64,000 nucleotides of DNA. It comes from CAZSAT01 sp964604675. GTDB lineage: Bacteria; Myxococcota_A; UBA796; CAJQPC01. The stretch is from the NCBI GenBank assembly GCA_964604675.1, contig CAZSAT010000005.1, positions 1 to 64,000 of the forward strand. The letters run 5' to 3'. Position numbers and translations under genes: made by a program. The notes below the pieces were generated by a model. The model was not told the origin of the DNA. It did not search any database and saw only the letters and a program-made list of their open reading frames with translations. Of this stretch, positions 1 through 7,037 are shown in pieces; the stretch's first letter is position 1; each line of letters starts with the position of its first letter.

Positions 1-44
1 TCCAGCAGCAAGGTGCCGCGATCGAAGCGGAGGTGAAGCCCCAT
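1..44 (-). CDS. N-terminus of a putative helicase-like protein (partial)
   Basis: Only the first 14 codons are inside the window; the gene runs off the left edge. The visible residues include LRFDRGTLLL, which resembles the opening of some DEAD/DEAH (XPB-like) helicases. A GAGGG ribosome-binding site lies about six bases upstream of the ATG at 44, which supports a genuine start. The neighbouring relics of a PLD-like protein and an McrBC-like nuclease would suit a helicase of a defence cluster. The call rests on very little sequence, so it could be something else. Confidence 0.35.
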   Translation of the reverse strand, partial: MGLHLRFDRGTLLL

Positions 45-179
45 GGTGCCCTCGTTCGAGCAGGGCTTATGGAAGCCCGCGGAGTTCGCAAGGGGGGCGG
101 ACAGAATCTGTCCGGGGGTCGCACGACCCATGTGAGCACCCGGGCGTCCTCGGATACTGGGCCTACGAGCGTGCCCATG

Positions 180-512
180 ATCCCCACGACCGAGTCGCTG
201 ACCGTCGGGCCCGCGCGAGCGGCTCGTCGTCCTCGGTCCCCTCGAGCAGAACGGCGGCCTCGACGTTCGTGACCAGCCCGCCGGTGAGGTTCGCCGAGCC
301 GATCAGGACCCGGAGCTCGCCCTTCGCACGCCGACCTGCGTCGTGACCGCCAGGCGAGCCGAGGCCGACGACGACAGCGAACGCTTGAGCAGGTGGACAC
401 CCTGCTCGTTGGCGAAGGCGACGCAGCAGAGCGCCTCGTCAGACCCGTCGAGGACGTGTCGGACCGCCGGAAGCAGGGAGCGATCCGTGGTCGTGACCGT
501 GCGAATCACCAT
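180..512 (-). pseudogene. Phospholipase-D-like (HKD family) gene, frameshifted
   Basis: The ATG at 512 opens a plausible start, followed by residues such as EALCCVAFANEQGVHLL, typical of the first strand and helix of PLD-like nuclease domains. The frame then stops near 303. A different minus-strand frame continues with GELRVLIGSANLTGGLVTN, the conserved IGSxNLTxxGLxxNxE end of an HKD domain. The two halves lie in different frames, and the HxK lysine/histidine segment between them is missing or scrambled, so the gene looks dead. PLD-like proteins accompany helicases in several defence systems, and a helicase start lies at 1-44. The 3' boundary is approximate. A sequencing frameshift is the alternative explanation. 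Confidence 0.4.
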
Positions 513-525
513 CGCGAGATGGTAG

Positions 526-927
526 CTCGGAGGGATCGTCGACGAGCACCAGCTGCAGCATCACGCACTCGCGACGCCACCGGTCCTCATCGGCGAACAG
601 ACCCACGACGAGCCAGTCACGTGGCTCGCCGCCCTCGATCCGGACGCGCACGATCGGGGACCACTCGAAGCGCAGAACGACGCCCTTTCGCTGGGGTGCT
701 TCGACGACGCCCTGCACACCTTCGCCGAACACGCCGACGACGAGGCCCTCGCGTTGGTGCCGGGCCACGCCTACTTTCTCGACCCGCTGTTCTCGGCGAC
801 CGCTCCCGCGGCGAGCAGCGAGGGGCGCACCGAGCGGATTGCGGAGCGGCGGCAGCCTCCAACGGCGCGACACCACGCGTCGGAGGCTGCGCTGGGAAGG
901 TCGGGTACAGAGCCTGGGTTCCCTTGA
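526..927 (+). pseudogene. McrB-like fragment, open frame without its N-terminus
   Basis: This plus-strand frame begins right after a stop codon (523-525) and has no sensible start. It reads as protein near its middle (ADDEALALVPGHAYFLDP). The PGHAYFL segment resembles the GHSYF-type motif near the end of McrB-like AAA+ proteins. The frame ends at the stop at 925-927, where the neighbouring frame picks up a PD-(D/E)XK nuclease tail. I read the two as relics of one McrB/McrC-like unit. The opposite strand also shows a protein-like stretch here (439-984), so the coding strand is uncertain. Confidence 0.25.
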
Positions 928-1294
928 GCCCGACGTGGGTATCGGCTTTCCTGGGCGCATGCTCTGGCTCGACGCCAAGTACAAGTTCCACTTCCAGCAG
1001 ATGCGTTGGCGAGCCTGGAGCGAGCTGCCCGCATCGTCGCGCGAGTCCCACCGCGCGGACGGGCACCAGGCCCTGGCCTACGCGTCGCTCACTGACGCAG
1101 CGACCGTGGACACCGCGCTCATCTACCCGCTCCCCGGTGACGAGGCTGCTCCGAGTGTCTCGGCCGCGTACGTGCCGGCTGGACGTCGAACGGTCCGGCT
1201 GCTCCTCGCGGGCCTCCCTTTCGGCTATCGCTCGGAGGCAGAACGCGAGCGGGCTGTCGGAGTGCTCGAAGGCGCCTTCCGCGGAGCTGCTTGA
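839..1294 (+). pseudogene. McrC/DUF2357-like PD-(D/E)XK nuclease, C-terminal fragment
   Basis: About 150 codons are open. From about residue 33 the frame shows EPDVGIG, then WLDAKYK, then HQALAYAS, and ends in a basic/acidic helix. This order (P-D, D-x-K, then a Q/LAYA helix) matches the C-terminal nuclease of McrC-like proteins, which cut DNA when paired with an McrB GTPase. Upstream residues in this frame are Arg-rich out-of-frame sequence, so the N-terminal part is lost or in another frame. It probably cannot function alone. The toxin-antitoxin pair and the tRNA-Pro att-like site downstream fit a decayed defence island. Confidence 0.45.
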
Positions 1295-1418
1295 CCGAGA
1301 AGCGTGTCATCCCGCACCTGCTGCCGGGGAGATTGGCCTCGCGGGCGAGGGCGGTGTGGGCATCCGGGCATCCCCGACGCGCTCGTCGGCTTGGCGCTTC
1401 TCGTCGAGCCGGAGCGCC

Positions 1419-1766
1419 CTACCTGCGTATGCGAAGTCGTGAGCCTGTGAGCACCGAGAACGCACCGCGAAGGCCCTCGCCGTGGGCTCGCAAGGCGCGG
1501 GCGACGTGCTCGGCCTGGTCCTGGTACGGCATAGCTCCCAGGCGGAGGAGGAGGACGCCCGCGTGGCGCGCGCCCGTTGCGTAGACCAACTCGCCGAAGT
1601 CCAGGTCGTTCGTGATCAGAAGGGACTCCCGCTCCACCGCGAGCGCCAGGACCTCGTCGTCGCTGATGCTGGGTGCCAGGTCACCGATGTGCGCAACGTC
1701 GTGGCCTTCCCCCTCCAGCCTCGTCGTGATGGCTCGGTGGACCTTCTCGTCGGCGAGGACGTTCAT
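1419..1766 (-). CDS. DUF5615 PIN-like toxin
   Basis: This 115-residue protein starts MNVLADEKVHRAI. It carries the acidic residues expected of a compact PIN-like fold: Asp6 in the LADE motif, then LLITNDLDFGEL near residues 49-60. DUF5615 proteins are usually the toxin (putative RNase) partners of DUF433 antitoxins. The start at 1766 overlaps the stop of the upstream antitoxin gene as ATGA, so the two are translationally coupled with the antitoxin first. The longer open frame upstream would run through the antitoxin and the tRNA tail and is not used. Activity on RNA is known only from the broader PIN superfamily and is inferred here. Confidence 0.75.
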   Translation of the reverse strand: MNVLADEKVHRAITTRLEGEGHDVAHIGDLAPSISDDEVLALAVERESLLITNDLDFGELVYATGARHAGVLLLRLGAMPYQDQAEHVARALRAHGEGLRGAFSVLTGSRLRIRR

Positions 1767-1987
1767 CCCGCCGCGGAGACGACCCGTTCGGTCCGAAGCG
1801 CGTCGATGGCGTAGCGCACTGCGGCCTCGATGCCCTTGCGCGTCAGGCGCGGGTGACCTTCCAGCAGCTCGTCCACGGTGTGCCCGTGCCCGAGTTGGTC
1901 GAGGATGTACTCCACCGTGATCCGGGTCCCGGCGACGACCGGCTTTCCGAGCATGATGTTGGGGTTGACGGTGACGAGGTCGGGCAC
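1763..1987 (-). CDS. DUF433 antitoxin
   Basis: A 74-residue protein begins MPDLVTVNPNIMLGKPVVAGTRI and continues with a helix-rich segment (TVEYILDQL, VDELLEGHPRLTRKGIEAAVRYA). This is the classic DUF433 pattern: an I-x-GKPVxxGTRI strand followed by a winged-helix-like DNA-binding domain. It is the presumed antitoxin and autorepressor of the DUF5615 gene that overlaps its stop codon. The GTG start at 1987 has GAGGAC a few bases upstream. A TATGAT element about 30 bases upstream is a possible -10. Full family length, so it looks intact even though its surroundings are decayed. Confidence 0.8.
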   Translation of the reverse strand: MPDLVTVNPNIMLGKPVVAGTRITVEYILDQLGHGHTVDELLEGHPRLTRKGIEAAVRYAIDALRTERVVSAAG

Positions 1988-2085
1988 GTTGAGAGTCCTC
2001 GATCCCGATCATAGCGTGGGGGACCGCCGCCCGGCACCTGGGGGGATCGAACCCGCCCCCCGAGGCGGGAGGCGGGCTCATCAGC

Positions 2086-2124
2086 ATGGTCGGGGCGGCG
2101 GGATTCGAACCCACGGCCTCCTGC
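2086..2124 (-). repeat. att-like direct repeat: duplicated 3' part of tRNA-Pro
   Basis: These 39 bases are identical to 2296-2334, which cover the variable region, T-arm, acceptor 3' strand and CCA of the tRNA-Pro gene. The copy has no anticodon arm upstream, so it is not a tRNA. Duplicated tRNA 3' ends mark sites used by integrases, where the incoming element restores the tRNA end. In the otherwise empty 1988-2296 interval the only other structure I see is an imperfect hairpin at 2132-2159 (12-bp arms with one mismatch). Confidence 0.75.
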
Positions 2125-2295
2125 CGTACGTCCTTGGCCCGGGCTCGCCCGGACCAAGGCTTTCGCCCATCCGCCCTCCCAGCACGCTGCGCGCGCCAGT
2201 CGGTCGTACTCCCGAAGCGGAGGTCCGTAGCAGGCGCCCACGACCCCGAGGCCGCCACCCCGAACAAGAACGCCCAGCCTGTCGGCCGGGCGTTG

Positions 2296-2334
2296 ATGGT
2301 CGGGGCGGCGGGATTCGAACCCACGGCCTCCTGC
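2296..2334 (-). repeat. att-like direct repeat, copy inside the intact tRNA-Pro
   Basis: This is the second copy of the 39-bp direct repeat and is identical to 2086-2124. It is formed by the 3' part of the tRNA-Pro gene plus one flanking base. The two copies lie 210 bp apart, too close for a full mobile element between them. They more likely reflect a tandem or excised insertion with the main cargo to the left. Confidence 0.7.
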
Positions 2335-2373
2335 TCCCGAAGCAGGCGCGCTACCAGGCTGCGCTACACCCCG
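2297..2373 (-). tRNA. tRNA-Pro (anticodon CGG)
   Basis: The 77-nt minus-strand sequence folds as a standard cloverleaf. The 7-bp acceptor stem pairs CGGGGTG with CGCCCCG, using G-U pairs. The anticodon loop is TTCGGGA, giving anticodon CGG (codon CCG). The T-loop is TTCGAAT, and the discriminator A is followed by an encoded CCA. No intron or extra arm. Its 3' part is duplicated at 2086-2124, suggesting that it has served as an integration target. Confidence 0.95.
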
Positions 2374-2444
2374 TTCTCGGCCCTCCTCCTAACGCCCGCC
2401 CCACAGCCGGCAAGCCGGGCGGGACGCCTGCGCGATGATCGGGG

Positions 2445-3143
2445 GTGGAGCACGCCATGGCCCTCGCCTGCCGCGTCTGCGGCGCACCCTTCCGACCCGA
2501 CGACGTCGACCACGAGCGGCAGCTCGCGCGCTGCGCCCACTGCGACACCCTCGCCGACCTCCAGGGCCCCACCCGCGCGCGCCCCACCGTGCCGCTGCCG
2601 GAAGCCTTCACCGTCCAACAGGATCCCCTCCGCCTCCAGATCGGCTGGGTGTGGCGCCGCCCGACCCACCTCTTCCTCGCCGTCTTCGCGGTGGCCTGGA
2701 ACGCCTTCCTCGTGCTCTGGTTCGGCTTCAGCCTGGTGGTGGGACCCTTCGCCATCCTCCTCTGGCTCGCCGCCTCCCTGCACGTCCTCGTCGGCCTCGT
2801 CATTACCTGGCGCGCCGCCGCCGGCCTGCTCAACTGCACCACGATCACCGTCGACGCCGCGGAGCTCACCATCCGGCACGGCCCTGTCCCCTGGCGCGGC
2901 AACCTGCGCGCCCCCACACAGCAGATCCAGCAGTTCTACGTCAAGCAGCACACCTCCCACAGCAAGCACGGCGCCGTCCGCCACCGCTACGAGCTCCGCG
3001 CCATCGTCGACGGGCGCGACACCCCCGTGCTACCAGCATTCGGCGACGCCCTGAACGCGATCTGGCTCGAACAGCAGCTCGAAGGCAGGCTCCGCCTCGT
3101 CGACGCCCCCGTCGTCGGCGAACACCACCCGGACCAGGCATGA
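2445..3143 (+). CDS. Zinc-ribbon membrane protein of unknown function
   Basis: The 232-residue product starts with a zinc ribbon: two Cys-x2-Cys knuckles (CRVCG near residues 9-13 and CAHC near 31-34). A polar linker follows, then two adjacent hydrophobic segments (about residues 75-125) that should form a membrane hairpin. The remaining ~100 residues are a soluble beta-rich tail. A GTG start gives the full ribbon; an internal ATG four codons later would also keep it. The stop overlaps the ATG of the next gene as ATGA, so the two are probably co-transcribed. No catalytic motif was recognised. Confidence 0.65.
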   Translation: MEHAMALACRVCGAPFRPDDVDHERQLARCAHCDTLADLQGPTRARPTVPLPEAFTVQQDPLRLQIGWVWRRPTHLFLAVFAVAWNAFLVLWFGFSLVVGPFAILLWLAASLHVLVGLVITWRAAAGLLNCTTITVDAAELTIRHGPVPWRGNLRAPTQQIQQFYVKQHTSHSKHGAVRHRYELRAIVDGRDTPVLPAFGDALNAIWLEQQLEGRLRLVDAPVVGEHHPDQA

Positions 3144-3493
3144 CCCTCCAACAGACCTACGACGCGCTCCTCGACCACGCACTCGCCTACCCGGAAGCCT
3201 GGGAGGACAACCCCTGGGGCGAGCGCTGCGCCAAGGTCCGCAAGAAGGTCTTCGTCTTCTCCGGCTGCGACGGCGAGCGCTTCTCCATGTCCACCAAGCT
3301 GCCCCAGTCCAAGGAAGACGCCCTCGCCCTGCCCTGGACGAAACCCACCGGCTACGGCCTCGGACGCCACGGCTGGGTCTCCTTCAGCTTCGGCGCCGAA
3401 GACGACATCCCCGTCGACATCCTCGAGGCCTGGATCGACGAGAGCTACCGCGCCGTCGCCCCCAAGAAGCTCGTCAAGCTCCTCGACGCCTGA
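3140..3493 (+). CDS. MmcQ/YjbR family protein
   Basis: This 117-residue protein matches the small MmcQ/YjbR-like family. An N-terminal helix contains AYPEAWEDNPWGERCAKVRKKVF, then come a strand with SMSTKLP and a loop with PTGYGLGRHGWVSFSF, and the protein ends in IDESYRAVAPKKLV, a characteristic C-terminal helix. The family has a CyaY-like fold and is often described as DNA-binding, but its role is not settled. The ATG at 3140 overlaps the stop of the preceding zinc-ribbon gene, so the two probably form an operon. Length is typical and nothing looks truncated. Confidence 0.8.
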   Translation: MTLQQTYDALLDHALAYPEAWEDNPWGERCAKVRKKVFVFSGCDGERFSMSTKLPQSKEDALALPWTKPTGYGLGRHGWVSFSFGAEDDIPVDILEAWIDESYRAVAPKKLVKLLDA

Positions 3494-3500
3494 CCAGCCC

Positions 3501-4028
3501 TCACAGCTCCAGCCCCATGCGGTGGCAGTCCACGTACACCCCGTCGATGCGCATGCAACGCGTCTCCGTGCCCTCGTGCACGAAGCCCTTCCGCTCGTAG
3601 AGCCGAATCGCCGCAGCGTTGTCCGTGCGCACCGACAGGTTGATCTTCGTCACCCCCGCACCCGGCGCCCACGCGAGCATCGCGTCCATCAGGGCGGCGC
3701 CGATCCCCAAGCCCCACCACCCGGCACGCACCGTCATGCCGAAGCTCACCGCATGCACCATGCGCACCCGCTGGGGCCCATGGCAGCTCAAGCTCCCGAC
3801 GATCTGACCGTCGTGCTCCGCCAGGAAGTACACTTGGTTCGCCGTGGCGAGCACCGACCCCAGGAAGATCCGCTCGCGCTCCACCGAGATGCCGAACTCG
3901 CCCGCCCCGAAGCTCAGGTTGTCCGACTCGCCCGCCACCTCCTCGCAGTAGGCGACGATCGCCTCGGCGTCGGCGACCTCGGCCTCGCGCAGGGTGACCA
4001 CCCGACCATCGTGCAGCACGTGTTCCAT
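3501..4028 (-). CDS. GNAT family N-acetyltransferase
   Basis: A 175-residue single-domain GNAT. The acetyl-CoA pyrophosphate loop appears as TVRAGWWGLGIGAALMDAML (Q/RxxGxG/A type, about residues 98-117), followed by INLSVRTDNAAAIRLYERKGF, the conserved motif B ending in the Y-x-x-x-GF loop. The protein presumably moves an acetyl group to an amine on a small molecule or protein, but the substrate cannot be told. I chose the ATG at 4028 because the longer open frame runs back through the divergent methyltransferase. The gene converges on the YjbR-like gene and diverges from mod with only 22 bp between start codons. Confidence 0.8.
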   Translation of the reverse strand: MEHVLHDGRVVTLREAEVADAEAIVAYCEEVAGESDNLSFGAGEFGISVERERIFLGSVLATANQVYFLAEHDGQIVGSLSCHGPQRVRMVHAVSFGMTVRAGWWGLGIGAALMDAMLAWAPGAGVTKINLSVRTDNAAAIRLYERKGFVHEGTETRCMRIDGVYVDCHRMGLEL

Positions 4029-4050
4029 CCCGCGAGGATAGGCCAGCGGC

Positions 4051-5496
4051 GTGCGGTACGAGCTCACCTGGCCTGGCAAGGACGACGCGCGGGCGGCCGC
4101 CGACCTGCCCGCCACCGGCGCCCTCGCACCCGACGGGCCGCTGCCCTCGAGCCCCCACGTGTTCATCGAGGGCGACAACCTCGAGGTGATGCGGCTCCTG
4201 CTGCCCGCCTACCGAGGCCGGGTGCACCGCGTGCTCATCGACCCGCCCTACAACACCGGGCGCCAGTTCGTCTACGACGACGACTACGCCGAGCCCATGG
4301 CCGACTACCTCGCCCGCAGCCAGCAGGACTGGAGCGCCACCTCCGAACGCGCCGGCCGCTTCCACGCGCGCTGGCTCTCGATGATGCTGCCCCGGCTCAC
4401 CCTCGCGCGCGAGCTCATGCACCCCGAAGGCCTGCTCTTCGTGCACATCGACGAGCACGAGGTGCACAACCTGCTGCACCTGCTCGACGAGGTCTTCGGC
4501 GAAGACAACCGCCTGGGCCTGCTCACCTGGCGCGGCCTGCACACCGTGAGGAACTCCGCCCGCGGCTTCAACAAGAACGTGGAGTTCATCGCCTGCTACG
4601 CCCGCGACGCCGAGCGCTGCCTGGAACGGGGCCCGATCCGGGTCCCCCGCGACAAGTCCGGCAGCTACCCCCACGACGACGGCGACGGCAAGGGCCCCTA
4701 CAAGCTCGACCCGCTCCACGCGCGCAACCGCTACACCCCCTACACCCACGCCTTCGACCAGGGCACCACCTGGTCCGCCCCGGCCGGCCGCTTCCCGGCC
4801 TACAGCCAGGCCACCCTCCGTCGACTCGAGGCCGAGGGCGAGCTCGACTTTCGAGGCAAGGAGCCGCGCATCAAGCGGTACCTCGCTCGCGTGCAGCAGG
4901 GCGTGCCGCCGTCGACCCTGCTCGACCCGGCCGACGTGGGCTTCGCCAAGGACGGCACCAAGGAGCTCGCCGCGCTCTTCGAGGGCGAGAAGGTCTTCGA
5001 CCAGCCCAAGCCCACCAAGCTCCTGCGCTACCTGATGAGCATCCAGCGCCCGTGCGACGCCGAGCGCGAAGAGCTCGTGCTCGACTGCTTCGGCGGCTCC
5101 GGCTCCACCGGCCACGCCGTGGTCGGCACCCGCCACCGCTACCTGCTCATCCAGCTCCCTCCCCTGGCGGCGGTCACCCGAGCACGCCTGCAGAAGCTGG
5201 GGCCCGTGCGCTGCTTCCGGCTCGGGACCGACACCACCCTGTGGTCCCAAGCCCTCGCGCTCGGCGTTCCCCTCGACGCCGACCACACCACCGAGACCGT
5301 GCACGGCCAACAACTCCACCGCCTCGGCCACCTCGCAGCCGCCTTCCCCGAGCGGATGACAGAGGCTCTGTGGACCGCGCTGCTCGACACCGATGCACCC
5401 GTGCTGCTGGTCCCGGCCAGGGCCTTCCCAGACACCCACCTGCTCGACGCCCAGGCCGACGCGCGCGCCCGTGGCCAGGCCCTGCACCTGGCATGA
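4051..5496 (+). CDS. Type III-like DNA adenine methyltransferase (Mod)
   Basis: This 481-residue protein has the beta-class order of N6-adenine methyltransferase motifs. DPPYNTG (catalytic motif IV) lies at about residues 64-70, and CFGGSGSTGHAV (AdoMet-binding motif I) at about 346-357, with a presumed target-recognition region between them. It would methylate adenines and protect DNA from a partner restriction subunit. At 481 residues it is shorter than common type III Mod proteins, which exceed 600. The GTG start at 4051 has a GAGGATAGG purine run upstream. The stop overlaps the start of the helicase-type Res gene as ATGA, so the pair should be co-translated. The recognition sequence cannot be read from the gene. 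Confidence 0.85.
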   Translation: MRYELTWPGKDDARAAADLPATGALAPDGPLPSSPHVFIEGDNLEVMRLLLPAYRGRVHRVLIDPPYNTGRQFVYDDDYAEPMADYLARSQQDWSATSERAGRFHARWLSMMLPRLTLARELMHPEGLLFVHIDEHEVHNLLHLLDEVFGEDNRLGLLTWRGLHTVRNSARGFNKNVEFIACYARDAERCLERGPIRVPRDKSGSYPHDDGDGKGPYKLDPLHARNRYTPYTHAFDQGTTWSAPAGRFPAYSQATLRRLEAEGELDFRGKEPRIKRYLARVQQGVPPSTLLDPADVGFAKDGTKELAALFEGEKVFDQPKPTKLLRYLMSIQRPCDAEREELVLDCFGGSGSTGHAVVGTRHRYLLIQLPPLAAVTRARLQKLGPVRCFRLGTDTTLWSQALALGVPLDADHTTETVHGQQLHRLGHLAAAFPERMTEALWTALLDTDAPVLLVPARAFPDTHLLDAQADARARGQALHLA

Positions 5497-7037
5497 AGCA
5501 GCGCTTCGACCCCGCCCAGCCCCACCAGCTCGCCGCCATCGACGCGGTGCTGCAGCGCTTCCCCGATCCGGATCCACAGCTCACGGTCGAGATGGAGACC
5601 GGCACCGGCAAGACCTACACCTACCTGCGCACCGCGCTGGAGCTCCACCGCCGCCACGGGCTCGACCGCTTCGTGATCGTGGTGCCGAGCGTGGCCATCC
5701 GCGAAGGCGTGCTCCAGCAGATCGAGGCCACGCGCCACCACCTCGAAGCGCTGTACGGACCGCCCTCGTTCGACGCCTGGGTGCACCACGTGACCCGCCT
5801 CGCCCGGCTGCGAGGCTTCGCTCGGCCGAGCCCCCAGCCCCAGTTGCTCGTGATCACGCTCGACGCCTTCAACAAGGAGAAGAACCGGATCCGTCGACCG
5901 GACGACCGGCTCGGTGGCGCCGCGCCGCTCGAGGCCATCCGAGCCGCCCACCCCGTCGTGCTGCTCGACGAGCCCCAGTCGATGAGCACGCCGAAGGCCC
6001 GCGCAGCCATCGCGTCGCTGAACCCGCGGGTGGTGCTGCGGTACTCGGCCACCCACCGCAGCCGCGAGGGCCTGGTGCACCGACTCGGTCCGAGTGAAGC
6101 CTTCGCGCAGCGCCTCGTGAAGCGCATCGAGGTCGACAGCGCCGACACGCCCGAAGCCCGGATCCGGCGCACCGTCCGAGCCCACCTCGCCCGCGAGCGC
6201 TTCCTCGCCGAGCGCTACCCCACCCGACCCATGAAGGTGCTCAGCCTGTTCTTCCTCGACCGGGTCGACGGCTACGTGGGCGAGGGCCGCTGGCTCCGGA
6301 CCTTCGAGCAGGCCTGCCGCGACGAGGGCCTCGAGCCGGACGGCCTGCACGCCGGCTACTTCGCCGCGGTGGGTGGCGTGGCCAAGGACACCCGCGGCCA
6401 GTCCCGAGCCGACGGCGAGGTCTACGACCTGATCCTGCGCGACAAGGCGCGCCTGCTGAGCCCCGACGAGCCCGTGCGCTTCGTGTGGAGCCACTCCGCG
6501 CTGCGCGAGGGCTGGGACAACCCCAACGTGTTCCAGATCTGCACGCTGAACGCCACGAAGAGCACCGTCAAGAAGCGGCAGGAGCTGGGCCGCGGCATTC
6601 GGCTGCCGCTCTTCGCCGACGGCGAGCGCTGCCACGACCCCGACGTCAACGTGCTCACGGTCGTCGCGAACGAGGCCTACGACGACTTCGCCCGCGCGCT
6701 GCAGGTCGAGACACGCGCCGAGACCGGCAGCGGGCTGCACGAAGGCGCCGTGCTCCCGTGGGACCCCACCCGCGTCACCCTCGACCCTGTGCTCGCGCCC
6801 TGGTGGGAGAACGTCCGCGGCCGCCTTCGGCACCGACTCCGAAGCCCTCCGGGTCCCTCTGTGGACGTGACCCTCACCCGGGAGGGCGACACCTGGTGGA
6901 TGGAACCGCGGCGCGAGCACCTGGGTCGGCTCGTCCCCCTGCCCGACTGGTTCCGAGTGCCCACGCCGCTCGGCGACCTGCGACCGAGCCATGCGGTGAT
7001 GGCCGAAGACGCGGTGAGCTTCGTGCGTCAGAGGTAG
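5493..7037 (+). CDS. Type III-like restriction subunit (Res), compact, no visible nuclease domain
   Basis: The 514-residue product is an SF2 helicase/translocase. Walker A is ETGTGKTY (about 35-42), the Walker B box is LDEPQS (about 158-163, the DEPQ form typical of type III Res), SAT lies near 185, GWDNPN near 340, and the arginine-finger motif QELGRGIRLP near 363-372. Ordinary Res subunits are roughly 900 residues or more and end in a PD-(D/E)XK nuclease. Here only about 140 residues follow the last helicase motif, and I see no D...ExK pair. No frameshifted continuation is visible: the next gene is convergent and overlaps the 3' end by 10 bp. The methylase start-stop overlap argues for joint function. 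Confidence 0.8.
   Translation: MKQRFDPAQPHQLAAIDAVLQRFPDPDPQLTVEMETGTGKTYTYLRTALELHRRHGLDRFVIVVPSVAIREGVLQQIEATRHHLEALYGPPSFDAWVHHVTRLARLRGFARPSPQPQLLVITLDAFNKEKNRIRRPDDRLGGAAPLEAIRAAHPVVLLDEPQSMSTPKARAAIASLNPRVVLRYSATHRSREGLVHRLGPSEAFAQRLVKRIEVDSADTPEARIRRTVRAHLARERFLAERYPTRPMKVLSLFFLDRVDGYVGEGRWLRTFEQACRDEGLEPDGLHAGYFAAVGGVAKDTRGQSRADGEVYDLILRDKARLLSPDEPVRFVWSHSALREGWDNPNVFQICTLNATKSTVKKRQELGRGIRLPLFADGERCHDPDVNVLTVVANEAYDDFARALQVETRAETGSGLHEGAVLPWDPTRVTLDPVLAPWWENVRGRLRHRLRSPPGPSVDVTLTREGDTWWMEPRREHLGRLVPLPDWFRVPTPLGDLRPSHAVMAEDAVSFVRQR

Noticed and set aside
439..984. A minus-strand frame containing RFEWSPIVRVRIEGGEPRDWLVVGLFADEDRW
   Set aside because: The middle looks protein-like, and it may be a second relic of the decayed island, but its ends are shadow sequence and the plus-strand nuclease frame overlaps it. 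I could not choose a product.
2033..2070. A second tRNA-like 3' end, with GGTTCGATCCC on the minus strand, next to the att-like repeat
   Set aside because: The stem around the TTCGATC loop pairs only four of five bases and no CCA, acceptor or anticodon arm follows. I could not support a tRNA or even a clear remnant.
2132..2159. Hairpin downstream of tRNA-Pro as a rho-independent terminator
   Set aside because: It has 12-bp arms with one mismatch but no T-run follows on the tRNA strand, and it lies 138 bp past the tRNA end. I mention it only as structure between the att-like copies.
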